Shown here: positions 16,434-24,714 of the stretch, piece by piece | Layout of the letters: each line of letters opens with the position of its first letter | Position numbering within the stretch: position 1 is the first letter of the stretch | Assembly (NCBI RefSeq): GCF_020742345.1 | Contig: NZ_DYXC01000155.1 | Coordinates: forward strand, 1 to 37,946 | Direction: 5' to 3' | Origin: Enteractinococcus helveticum | GTDB taxonomy: Bacteria; Actinomycetota; Actinomycetes; Actinomycetales; Micrococcaceae | Length of the DNA: 37,946 nucleotides | Program-made: the position numbers and the translations under genes | Notes under the pieces: generated by a model | The model's input: only the letters and a program-made list of their open reading frames with translations | Databases searched by the model: none | Told to the model about the DNA's origin: nothing

Positions 16434-17801
16434 CTACCACATCGGCATTGGGCCTGTCAGGTAGTTATCGATCTCCCACTGGGTGACTTGGTTGTGGTAG
16501 AGGGCAAATTCTTTGCGTTTTTCTTCGGCGAAGAAATCCACGAAGTCGCCGTGTGGGCCCGAACCCATGGCTTTGCGCATGACGTCGTTTTGTTGGAGTT
16601 CGTTGGCGGCTTCCCACAGGGTTGCGGGTAGTGGTTCGAATTCGGCGAGTTCTTTGCGGCTCATGGTGTAGGTGTTGCGTTCTTCCATGCATTCGCCCGG
16701 ATCCAGTTCCCGACGAATTCCGTCAATTCCGGCGGCTAGGATAGCAGCCGAGGCCAGGTGCGGGCTGGCACCGCCGTCTACACCCCGGTGTTCTACGCGG
16801 CCACCGTCTGGGATGCGCAGCATGGTGGTGCGGTTGTTGCCACCGTACATGACGTGGGTTGGGGTCCAGGTCGAACCGGAGGTCGGGTGTGGCACACCGA
16901 TGCGCTTATAGGCGTTGACGTTGGAACCGATCAGGGCCTGCATGCCGCGGGCATTGGCCAATACCCCGGCAATGAAGTGGTAGCCGATCTTGGACAGGCC
17001 GAAGCGATCGTTATCGTCTTGGAATACATTGCGACCGTCTTGATCCCACAGGCTGAAGTGGGTGTTCAGTCCGTTACCGGTGTTGTTGGTAAATGGTTTG
17101 CCCATGAACGTTGGGATCACCCCGTTGCCTTCTTGGAAGGCAACCGAGTGGGCCATGTAGTGGGTGAGGATCAGTCGGTCGGAGGTGGTCATGGCATCGG
17201 AATAGTCGATGTTGATTTCGTACTGACCGTTGCCGTCTTCCGAGTCGATGGCGGGGTTGCCCCAGCCCATTTCGTTAATGTAGCGGGACAGTTTGGAAAG
17301 ATATGGCCAGGAACGTTCGATGCCGTAGGCGTGATAGCAGGGTTTGACCGAGGTATCCAGTGAGTCAGCAATGCGGATGCTGCCGTCGTCATTGTGTTTG
17401 ACCAAGAAGAATTCAGGTTCCATCCCGGTCTTATAGGTCCAGCCGAATTCCTCTTGCACTTCTTCCATGAGACGCTTCAGGATGTTCTGTGAAGCGTACG
17501 GCCACAGTTCCCCGTTGACGTGCGGGAAGCTCATCAGTACGGCCATTTCTTTGCGCCATGGCAGCTGGGTGTAGGTGGATGGGTCTGGGATGTAGGCGAT
17601 GTCGCCGTCGGATGGTTCTTGCCACAGACCCCCGGAGGCGAAACCAGCAAAGGCTGCACCGTTGTCGAGTAGATCATCAATGTATTGGGCGGGGGCCACC
17701 GAGGCGTTGGGTTTACCGTTGACTTCGGTTCCCATGGCCATGAAGAATTCGATGCCGTCTTTTTCGGCTTGTGCTTTAAGTTTTTCCCGTGAGTCGATCA
17801 T
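16434..17801 (-). CDS. Type III glutamine synthetase family ligase (GlnT/GMAS-like), paralog 1
   Basis: A 455-residue member of the GS superfamily that activates glutamate with ATP and joins ammonia or an amine. Type III (GlnT) members include gamma-glutamylmethylamide synthetase. Metal-site motifs GMEPEFFLV (about 127-135) and SEDGNGQYEIN (about 187-197) and the NNRT motif are present. Where canonical GS has GSGMHxHxS, this protein has GNGLNTHFS: Asn246 replaces the catalytic His (H269 of enterobacterial GS) and His248 remains. The frame runs upstream to 17891, but ATG 17801 begins the conserved part and has GAGAGG about 11 bases upstream. It lies 255 bases after glxD/mgsC on the same strand. 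The position supports an amine-ligase role; the exact substrate is unproven. Confidence 0.85.
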   Translation of the reverse strand: MIDSREKLKAQAEKDGIEFFMAMGTEVNGKPNASVAPAQYIDDLLDNGAAFAGFASGGLWQEPSDGDIAYIPDPSTYTQLPWRKEMAVLMSFPHVNGELWPYASQNILKRLMEEVQEEFGWTYKTGMEPEFFLVKHNDDGSIRIADSLDTSVKPCYHAYGIERSWPYLSKLSRYINEMGWGNPAIDSEDGNGQYEINIDYSDAMTTSDRLILTHYMAHSVAFQEGNGVIPTFMGKPFTNNTGNGLNTHFSLWDQDGRNVFQDDNDRFGLSKIGYHFIAGVLANARGMQALIGSNVNAYKRIGVPHPTSGSTWTPTHVMYGGNNRTTMLRIPDGGRVEHRGVDGGASPHLASAAILAAGIDGIRRELDPGECMEERNTYTMSRKELAEFEPLPATLWEAANELQQNDVMRKAMGSGPHGDFVDFFAEEKRKEFALYHNQVTQWEIDNYLTGPMPMW

Positions 17802-17973
17802 TGTCGTTCTGTTCCTCTCTGAAGTTTTCCTTGACGCACCACTGTTATGGTGTGCGCCTGCGAAAAAGCGTGGTGCTGATTTGTTGTCCACTAACCATTC
17901 AAATTGTGATGAATACCCAGCGACAGCTCCCTTCAGGCGGTTCTGTCCGACCCCAATGTGTTTTCTAGTACGA

Positions 17974-18008
17974 CTCTGCCGCCCGGATTGAGCGCCCGGA
18001 CGGCAGAG
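17974..18008 (-). terminator. Stem-loop between glxD/mgsC and the glutamine synthetase gene
   Basis: A 13-bp inverted repeat with one mismatch (CTCTGCCGCCCGG against CCGGACGGCAGAG) and a 9-base loop, 49 bases after the end of the FMN-binding protein gene. No T tract is obvious. It may end or attenuate the cluster transcript and separate the last glutamine synthetase gene. Confidence 0.55.
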
Positions 18009-18056
18009 CGGTATGTGGAATTATCGACTCATTTCAGCGATAGCCCTGGTGTTGGA

Positions 18057-19382
18057 CTATCGACCGTTTTGGCCTACGACCCAGTCCGTGCCGGCGAGTG
18101 GAAGTCCGGTCATGGCGGATGCTTCCATCGTTAGCGCTACAAGGTCTTCTGGTTCCAGGTGAGTTACGTGCGATTTACCGCAAGCCCGTGCAATGGTTTG
18201 GGCTTCTAGGGTGAGCACCTGCAGGTAGTTGGCCAGGCGCTTGCCCGCGGCAATCGGGTCCAGGCGTGCCGCTAGTTTCGGATCCTGGGTGGAAATACCC
18301 GCGGGGTCTTGGCCTGCCTGGTAGTCGTCGTAGTAGCCGGCGGCGGAACCGATTTTTTCGTATTCCTCGGCCCACTGCGGGTGGTTATCTCCCAGTGCGA
18401 TCAGTGCGGCAGTCCCAATGGCACAGGCGTCGGCACCCAATGCCAGGGCTTTGGCGACGTCGGCACCGGTGCGAATACCACCGGAAATAATGAGCTTGAC
18501 CTTGCGGTGTACGCCCATTTCCTTCAGCGCTTTGACTGCTGGACCGATAGCGGCCAGGGTTGGAATACCAACGTGTTCAATGAACACTTCCTGAGTCGCC
18601 GCGGTTCCACCTTGCATACCATCAACAACGACGACGTCGGCACCAGCAGCTACTGCCAGTTTGGTGTCGTAATACGGGCGGGAAGCAGCCACTTTCACGT
18701 GGATTGGGACCTGCCAGTCGGTGATCTCGCGGAGTTCCTGGATCTTCAGGGTCAGGTCGTCCGGGCCCGTCCAGTCTGGGTGACGGCAAGCCGAACGCTG
18801 GTCGATGCCTTCGGGCAGCGTTCGCATTTCAGCAACACGGGCGGAAATTTTCTGCCCCAGCAACATGCCAGAACCGCCTGGTTTTGCGCCCTGTGAAACG
18901 ACCACTTCAATGGCGTCTGCACGACGCAGGTGATCCGGGTTCATCCCATAACGGGACGGGAGCAACTGGTAGACCAGCTTGGTGGAGTGACCACGTTCTT
19001 CTTCGGTCATCCCGCCGTCACCGGTGGTGGTTGAAGTCCCCATTGCCGAGGCGCCTCGACCCAGGGCTTCTTTGGCATTGGCTGATAGCGCGCCGAAGCT
19101 CATGCCCGCAATAGTGATTGGGATGTCCAGTTTCATCGGGCGTGCCGCGGTTGCTTCACCGGTGGTGACATCGGTATCGCAGCGTTCGCGATACCCTTCC
19201 ATCGGGTAACGGGAGATCGCCGAGCCCAGGAACAGCAGGTCGTCAAAGTGTGGGACTTTTCGTTTTGCACCAAAGCCACGGATGTCGTACACGCCGGTTT
19301 CGGCAGCGTGCTGAATTGCGGCGATGGATGCTTTATCAAAAATTGCGGACTCGCGGAGTCCACGATCTTCAGGGCTTCTCAT
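18057..19382 (-). CDS. mgsC: FMN-binding glutamate synthase-like subunit, GlxD/MgsC
   Basis: A 441-residue protein matching the central synthase domain of glutamate synthase. It has the FMN-barrel stretches ITIAGMSFGALSANAKEALG (about 90-109), TTTGDGGMTEEER, HVKVAASRPYYDTKLAVAAG and IISGGIRTGADVAKALALGA. In MgsABC this subunit uses the amide nitrogen from GlxB/MgsA and 2-oxoglutarate, or methylates glutamate nitrogen to N-methylglutamate. The [3Fe-4S] cysteine group of large GltB enzymes (CxxxxxCPxG region) is not visible; the corresponding place reads DPAGISTQDP. The start overlaps the glxC stop (ATGA). The gene name is by family and cluster order, not by proof of activity. Confidence 0.87.
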   Translation of the reverse strand: MRSPEDRGLRESAIFDKASIAAIQHAAETGVYDIRGFGAKRKVPHFDDLLFLGSAISRYPMEGYRERCDTDVTTGEATAARPMKLDIPITIAGMSFGALSANAKEALGRGASAMGTSTTTGDGGMTEEERGHSTKLVYQLLPSRYGMNPDHLRRADAIEVVVSQGAKPGGSGMLLGQKISARVAEMRTLPEGIDQRSACRHPDWTGPDDLTLKIQELREITDWQVPIHVKVAASRPYYDTKLAVAAGADVVVVDGMQGGTAATQEVFIEHVGIPTLAAIGPAVKALKEMGVHRKVKLIISGGIRTGADVAKALALGADACAIGTAALIALGDNHPQWAEEYEKIGSAAGYYDDYQAGQDPAGISTQDPKLAARLDPIAAGKRLANYLQVLTLEAQTIARACGKSHVTHLEPEDLVALTMEASAMTGLPLAGTDWVVGQNGR

Positions 19383-20083
19383 TCACTCTCTCCAGAATTG
19401 AAGTGGTACAGGGTACGTGCGGATCCATACCGGGTAAAGGAGTCGACATAAGCAGCATCGTTGGCTTCGTCTTCCATTCCGGCATCTTTGAGTAACTGCA
19501 CCAGTTCTTCGCGGTGCTCTTCGCGCATTTCTTTGGCAACGCAGTCAGCACCCAGGGAGGCAACGCTGCCCCGGACATACAGCCGCGCTTCGAATATCGA
19601 GTCGCCCAGGGCTTCGCCTGCATCGCCACACACCACAATGCGGCCGGCCTGTGCCATAAAAGCGCTCATTGCGCCGATATTGCCTTTGACGACGATGTCG
19701 CCGCCTTTGAGTGAAATGCCACAGCGGGTGGAAGCATTGCCGTCAACAACCAGCAGACCACCGTGGGCGGTGGCAGCAGCGGATTGCGATGCGTGTCCTT
19801 TGACATGGACGACGCCCGACATCATATTTTCGGCAACGCCTGGCCCGGCCATGCCATTGACTGTGACTTTGCCCGTCTTGTGCATGCCAGCACAGAAATA
19901 TCCGACGTCGCCGTCAATTTCGACGTTGATGTCGTCGTTGATTCCCACCGCTACGGAGTGCACACCCATGGGCTTGAGCACTTTGTAATTCTTTGCGGTC
20001 GGCGCGTGGAGTTCGGCGTTCAGTTCACGAACGGTGTGCTGGGACAGATCATATTCCACGGTGGTGTCTGTTAGCGTTTCCAT
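19379..20083 (-). CDS. mgsB: GXGXG-motif glutamate synthase C-terminal-like subunit, GlxC/MgsB
   Basis: A 234-residue protein corresponding to the right-handed beta-helix domain of glutamate synthase. Repeated short Gly-containing strands are seen: GDVGYFCAGMHKTGKVTVNG, GPGVAENMMSGVVHVKG, LKGGDIVVKGNIGAMSAFM and GRIVVCGDAGEALGDSIFEA. Its likely job is to hold the amidotransferase and FMN subunits together so that ammonia is channelled. It overlaps glxB/mgsA upstream by 13 bases and glxD/mgsC downstream by 4 bases, which indicates tight translational coupling and a defined complex. Confidence 0.87.
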   Translation of the reverse strand: METLTDTTVEYDLSQHTVRELNAELHAPTAKNYKVLKPMGVHSVAVGINDDINVEIDGDVGYFCAGMHKTGKVTVNGMAGPGVAENMMSGVVHVKGHASQSAAATAHGGLLVVDGNASTRCGISLKGGDIVVKGNIGAMSAFMAQAGRIVVCGDAGEALGDSIFEARLYVRGSVASLGADCVAKEMREEHREELVQLLKDAGMEDEANDAAYVDSFTRYGSARTLYHFNSGESE

Positions 20084-20961
20084 GTGTACACCTTCCCTGG
20101 AGCTGGTTCGAAAATCTTCGCATCGTCCATACCTGGTAGGTGCGAGATGGCCTGGAATTCCGAGGCCATCGCAACCCAGTCAGGGTGCTCGGCGATGATG
20201 GCTGGTTTGCATGCGTACTGGTCACGTGCCACAGCAAAACTGTCTTCCGTGGTGATCAGTAGCGTGTAGAAACCATCAAAGTTTTCGCTGAGTGCTTCGG
20301 CTGCTTCATCGAGGCTTTCGCCCAGTTCCTGCATCCGGTAGGAGATGTAGCGGGCGGCAACTTCGGTGTCGTTCTGTGAGTCGAATTCAACGCCTTTTTC
20401 CATCAGGTCGCGACGGATGGTCGCGTGGTTGGAAAATGAGCCGTTGTGCACGATCGACAGACCGTTAACCGAGTATGGGTGTGCCCCTTCGGCATCGATG
20501 GCGGATTCGGTGGCCAGACGCGTGTGGATAACGCCTTGGTAACCGGTGGCATCTGCTAAGCGGTAGGTTTCGCGCAGGTCCAGTGGATTGCCAACGCCCT
20601 TGTATACAACACTGTCTTCACCGCTGCCGATGACGGAAGCATCTGGAGCAACTTCGCGAGCGATCAGGACCAGTTCCTTGACCGGTACTTTGGCTCGAAT
20701 AAAGGTGGTCTCGGCCATGTCTTCGACGCTGACGTCAGCCTCGGGCAGTTTGGCAGACACGAGTTCTTTGATGTCAGACGGCGCATTGAGCAGGGACACC
20801 GACGAGTAGTCGTCGGGTACTCGTTCTGGGTCCCCGTACAATGCAACACCTGCAGAGTCTGGACCGCGAACAACGATTCCTTCGACCATCTCATGCATGA
20901 GTGATCCAAGCTGCGAGGCGAGGGACTCGTTTCGCAGTTGGATCCCAGCGATTCCACACAT
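20071..20961 (-). CDS. mgsA: Class II glutamine amidotransferase subunit, GlxB/MgsA
   Basis: A 296-residue Ntn-type amidotransferase. Cys2 directly after the initiator Met (MCGIAGIQ) is the nucleophile. RGPDSAGVALYG, GVIHTRLATESAIDAEGAHP and the oxyanion segment IVHNGSFSN are the usual GATase II motifs. It releases ammonia from glutamine, or a methylamine from gamma-glutamylmethylamide, for the FMN subunit. AGGAGG lies 7 bases before the ATG. It is the first of three overlapping genes and starts 45 bases after the Rh-type channel gene. Confidence 0.88.
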   Translation of the reverse strand: MCGIAGIQLRNESLASQLGSLMHEMVEGIVVRGPDSAGVALYGDPERVPDDYSSVSLLNAPSDIKELVSAKLPEADVSVEDMAETTFIRAKVPVKELVLIAREVAPDASVIGSGEDSVVYKGVGNPLDLRETYRLADATGYQGVIHTRLATESAIDAEGAHPYSVNGLSIVHNGSFSNHATIRRDLMEKGVEFDSQNDTEVAARYISYRMQELGESLDEAAEALSENFDGFYTLLITTEDSFAVARDQYACKPAIIAEHPDWVAMASEFQAISHLPGMDDAKIFEPAPGKVYTWKR

Positions 20962-21006
20962 GGATAGACCTCCTAGTTTCTTATGTGGTTGGTAAAGTTT
21001 TCCTGC

Positions 21007-22122
21007 CTAGGCAGGGTCTGTGGCGCGCATCTCTTCGGCGGGGAATGCTTCGGCATCGTCGAGCATCTTGGTTGGCCTAGGCATAATCCTCAGAATCAAT
21101 CCGACGATGGCGCCTAGGATCAACGCGATGACGAGCGTGCCAAGAACCGCAATGGCTTGTGAGCCACCGGCAAAGCCAAGCACGATGGGGGCGAGCCCGC
21201 CGACGATCCCAGGGACGCCGTGCAGGTTATGCACACCCATGGTGTCCCACACTCCGGTCTTGCCCCGCAACCATTCGTCGAGGAACAGGAAGGAAAGTGT
21301 GGACACCGCACCCGCAATGAGTCCGATGACCCAGGATTGCCAGGGGTTTGCAAGATCAACACTTGCACCAATGGCAACCCCACCGGCCAGGATAGCGTAA
21401 GTAAAGACCAACGGATCAATAGTGCGTTTCAGAGCCCAAAGTATCACGTAGGTCGCCAGGATTGAAGCCACCATCGCCAGATAGGTATTGGCCATGCCAG
21501 GAATGATGTCTTCTGGCGGTAGCAGCGCTGTTACAAAGGATGGCCACAGAACCATCAGCAACATCGAAGCCAGCCATACAAAGGACACAGAGTGCACACT
21601 AGTGGCTGCAGGTTCATCATTCACGGCTTTATTCCGTAGGCCAAGAATGACGCCAAGCCCCCAGTAGGCGGCGAACATGTGGACCAGAATTGAGCCGCCG
21701 GCGTCCAGGACGCCGTCCAAGAATTGGAATAGGAACCATTCGATGAATATGTAGCTGGGGACGAATAAAACGCCCACCAATAAGTACGAAATAGTAGAGA
21801 TGTGACCCAAGAATACGCCGATCGCAATCACCAATGTGATCGCAGCAAAGGCCGCTCCGATAATCAACTCAACGTTTAATTCGGCGCCGAATATTCCGGT
21901 CTGCGCGAGGATATACAGCGGGAAGGAGGTGGCAAACACCAATAGTGTTGCCAGGGCAACTCCCCACTCGTAGCGTCGGATGAACATCATCAAAAACGCC
22001 ACGAGCATGAGCATGAAGAATACGTCTTGACCGCGGTGGAACTGGAAGAGTTCGGCCACTTGGTCGTTGACATCCGCTGTTGTGGCTTGGAAATTTGTCA
22101 GGGTGAGTGAGGCGACATTCAT
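21007..22122 (-). CDS. Rh-type ammonium/methylamine channel (Amt/Rh superfamily)
   Basis: A 371-residue integral membrane protein with 11-12 hydrophobic segments. It is Rh-like rather than AmtB-like. The N-terminal MLMLVAFLMMFIRRYEWG resembles the Rh FLMTFLRRYG region, DAGGSILVHMFAAYWGL (140-156) matches the Rh DxGGSMxIHxFGAYFGL motif, and DTMGVHNLHGVPGIVGG (293-309) is the Rh signature. The pore histidine pair would be H148 and H298 or H301. It should conduct NH3 or methylamine across the membrane. AAGGGA lies 9 bases before the ATG. It sits between a glutamine synthetase gene (44 bases upstream) and glxB/mgsA (45 bases downstream), so substrate supply for these enzymes is the likely role. 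Confidence 0.85.
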   Translation of the reverse strand: MNVASLTLTNFQATTADVNDQVAELFQFHRGQDVFFMLMLVAFLMMFIRRYEWGVALATLLVFATSFPLYILAQTGIFGAELNVELIIGAAFAAITLVIAIGVFLGHISTISYLLVGVLFVPSYIFIEWFLFQFLDGVLDAGGSILVHMFAAYWGLGVILGLRNKAVNDEPAATSVHSVSFVWLASMLLMVLWPSFVTALLPPEDIIPGMANTYLAMVASILATYVILWALKRTIDPLVFTYAILAGGVAIGASVDLANPWQSWVIGLIAGAVSTLSFLFLDEWLRGKTGVWDTMGVHNLHGVPGIVGGLAPIVLGFAGGSQAIAVLGTLVIALILGAIVGLILRIMPRPTKMLDDAEAFPAEEMRATDPA

Positions 22123-22166
22123 TGGGTCACATCCCTTGGGTTAGACCTTGTTAGGAACTTTCCTAC

Positions 22167-23561
22167 CTACGGGAAGCGCAGGTAGCGATCAATTTCATGG
22201 GCAGTGACTTCATCAGTCACCTTGTGGTACTCAGCGCGCTTGATGCGGGCGTAGTGATCGACGAATGCTTCGGTTTCATCGGATGGGCGCCCATATTCGT
22301 CATCGATGGGGACCTGACCAAAGGCTTCGCGCAGGACATCGTCTTTGACAAGGTAGTGGATCGATTCCATCAGGGAGTGTGGCAGCGTACGAATACCGCG
22401 ACGCTCGATTTCACGTGGTGGTGTCAGATAAAGATCGAGATCATTTGGTTCACCCGGGTCCAGTTTGCGCTGAATGCCGTCCAAGCCGGACGCCAAGGCG
22501 GCAGTAAAGCCCAGGTAGGTGCTGCCGGAGAAGTCTGGTGTGCGGTCTTCGATGGCACCGGAGCGGGCGATACGCATCATCTGAGTGCGGTTGTTGCCAC
22601 CGTAGGTCATGGCCACTGGCACCCAGGTGCGAACCGTTTCTGTACCGGCTTTGAGTCGTTTATATGAGTTGACGGTCGGCGCGACCATGGCCATGTAGCC
22701 CCGCGCGTGGTCCAGAATACCTGCGGTGAATTGATAGCCGACTTCGGACAGGTCGAGACCGCGTGGATCGTTCTTATCCAGGAAGAGGTTCTCGTCGGTG
22801 TCTTTATCCCACAGGCTCATGGTGTAGTGCATGCCATTACCGGTGTTATCGGTAAAGGGTTTTGGCATGAAGGTGGCAATCAGCCCGAATTCTTCAGCCA
22901 GTGCGTCAACCATGTACCGGAAGAATACTGATCGGTCAGCCGTTTCTAGTGCGTCTGAGAAGGTGACATTGATTTCAAATTGTCCGTTGCCGTCTTCGTG
23001 GTCCACAGCATAGTTTTCCCAGCCAAGCTCAGTCACGTAGTTCGACAGACGAGTCATCAGTTCATACTGGCGAGTCAGGGCTTTGACGTCGTAGCACGGA
23101 CGTCCCCAATTATCGTACTTGTCGGCGACCTGGAGTTTGCCGTCCTCGTCGAAGTCCACCAGCATGAATTCTGCTTCGAAACCAAGTTTGAAGACAAAGC
23201 CCTGTTCTTCGGCTTTCTTCATTTGGCTCTGCAGGATGGTTCGCGGGCAATATGCCCAAGGTTTGCCCTCGACTGTGGCGTTACCGATGACGTGCGCCAG
23301 ACCTTTCTTCCAAGGCACGATGCGGAAAGTTCTGGGATCTGGAATAACTTCGATGTCAGGGCTCTGAGGGCCCTGTCCGATTTCTCCAGCTGCAAAGCCT
23401 GCGAAGCCTACTCCCTCACTGAAGAGCTCATCAACTTGACTTGCTGGTACCAGTTTGGCGCTGGATTTACCCCGAATTTCGGTGAATGAGGCAAAAATAA
23501 ACTCAATATCATGTTCTTTAATGAGTTTTTTGACATCTTCTACAGACTGTGGCTGGGACAT
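22167..23561 (-). CDS. Type III glutamine synthetase family ligase (GlnT/GMAS-like), paralog 2
   Basis: A 464-residue GS-superfamily ligase and the first gene of the nitrogen cluster. GFEAEFMLV (127-135) and HEDGNGQFEIN (188-198) supply metal ligands, NSYKRLK and GGNNRTQMMRI the nucleotide and glutamate contacts. The catalytic-His motif reads GNGMHYTMS: H245 matches H269 of enterobacterial GS and T247 replaces the second His. Paralog 1 has the reverse pattern. AGGAG lies 6 bases before the ATG. It could make glutamine or gamma-glutamylmethylamide, and its placement before the channel and GlxBCD fits either. A TTGACA hexamer at 23694-23699 (minus strand) could be a -35 box, but no good -10 box follows. 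An inverted repeat TAGGAA-CT-TTCCTA sits at 22152-22165 just after the stop. Confidence 0.87.
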   Translation of the reverse strand: MSQPQSVEDVKKLIKEHDIEFIFASFTEIRGKSSAKLVPASQVDELFSEGVGFAGFAAGEIGQGPQSPDIEVIPDPRTFRIVPWKKGLAHVIGNATVEGKPWAYCPRTILQSQMKKAEEQGFVFKLGFEAEFMLVDFDEDGKLQVADKYDNWGRPCYDVKALTRQYELMTRLSNYVTELGWENYAVDHEDGNGQFEINVTFSDALETADRSVFFRYMVDALAEEFGLIATFMPKPFTDNTGNGMHYTMSLWDKDTDENLFLDKNDPRGLDLSEVGYQFTAGILDHARGYMAMVAPTVNSYKRLKAGTETVRTWVPVAMTYGGNNRTQMMRIARSGAIEDRTPDFSGSTYLGFTAALASGLDGIQRKLDPGEPNDLDLYLTPPREIERRGIRTLPHSLMESIHYLVKDDVLREAFGQVPIDDEYGRPSDETEAFVDHYARIKRAEYHKVTDEVTAHEIDRYLRFP

Positions 23562-24714
23562 CGACCGCTCCTATCAGATGAAAGTTGAACTTCGTGGTCG
23601 TTCTTCGCTCGTGGGAACGAAGAACAGTTTCGGACATAAATATCTGAGGTGCACTCAGCGATGAAACGTAACTTTTCCAGTCGGGTTAGACCCTGTCAAC
23701 TGTGAAACCATGCGGTAAATTGGCGATGATTAGGGGTAGACAATATCAATTTCGCATGTTAGCCAATTGAGATTGATCGTTTTGCATACAGGAATGATTG
23801 ACAATTTTTGTTAACCATGTCACATTATAGGATCGAAGAGAAACGGTGGCTAGCCTTCACCCCGAAGCCACTTGGCGCACATCGCACCTCAACCCATCAG
23901 ATACAGATTGTCGCGACACTTCGGCTCCACTACGCGCTAGGCGACTAGGCCAAGCAGCTGCCACCGTCAGTCATCAACTGATGACACCCGCTCGCGCTCA
24001 GAACGCTCAACCAACACGACATAATTGCCAACATTCCAGGGCAGTACGCCGGCGTGACCTTCAAATGAAGGTTCCGTGAACAATCGAAGCATTTCTTGAA
24101 GACTAAAATGCCCCTTTTCCTTAGATCTCAAGAATTCGCCCGCAGACTGTTCGGCAAGAGCGAACGAGGGGGATGAATCTTCGGGTACCTCAGGAACGTA
24201 TTGCAGTAACTGACTATCACGAACTATTCAACCCCATGTGATCATGCAGTTGGCCACAGTGTGTGCAACCTACAATGCACAGAAAGGAGCGAACTTCCCG
24301 ATACCGCCGGAGCGTAGCTGAAACTCTTAGCTGGTTTTGTCGCCGCGCAGTGCACTATTTGTTGGACAATTCTTCGCCAGCTGTGGAATTTCTTGAAAGA
24401 ACGACTCCATTCGACAACAGCTTCTAGGTGCCGCGTGGAACGCGAGAACGGCAACTCGGCCTTACTTGTTTTCCAGCAAGGGATTCTCCGTCGCCCAGTA
24501 GCTCTACCGCCGCTGCTGTATCCAATCGGTATTGGGCTGCCAGCAGTCGTCGAAGGTCATCGCCAGTGTACGTCTGTCGGGCTCACCGGATCTTGCAGCC
24601 CGAAATGTCCCAAAGACCATTGCAATAACCACCTACAGGAGGAGCAGGATACCCCGCTCCTCCCAGCTATGGTTTTGCTCCTTCAGAAGCCGATTTTTGT
24701 TGCTGTGAACCTGC
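23562..24714. other. 1.15-kb gap with no intact gene; AT-rich promoter region and broken minus-strand frames
   Basis: Bases 23690-23840 are AT-rich compared with the rest and probably hold the promoter of the glutamine synthetase gene transcribed leftwards. From about 24640 down to 23967 the minus strand has successive short open stretches in different frames that look protein-like. One is 24582-24424 (GDDLRRLLAAQYRLDTAAAV). Another is 24461-24327 (GRVAVLAFHAAPRSCCRMES). A third is 24227-23967 (86 codons, including GHAGVLPWNVGNYVVLVE), which has no good start. This suggests a decayed gene, perhaps a regulator, on the same strand as catA. Plus-strand frames here look like noise. I could not name a family. 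Confidence 0.4.
24638..24663 (-). terminator. Stem-loop downstream of the catechol dioxygenase gene
   Basis: A perfect 8-bp inverted repeat GGAGGAGC/GCTCCTCC with a 10-base loop, 52 bases after the catA stop. There is no clear T run on the minus strand, so termination is a reasonable guess only. Confidence 0.5.

Noticed and set aside
16758..17363. Plus-strand frame of 201 codons
   Set aside because: Antisense to the glutamine synthetase gene; Val/Gly/His-rich shadow content.
23846..24079. Plus-strand frame of 77 codons in the 23562-24714 gap
   Set aside because: GTG start without an SD, composition rich in Arg, Ala, Thr and Gln with no recognisable domain, and it crosses the broken minus-strand frames.
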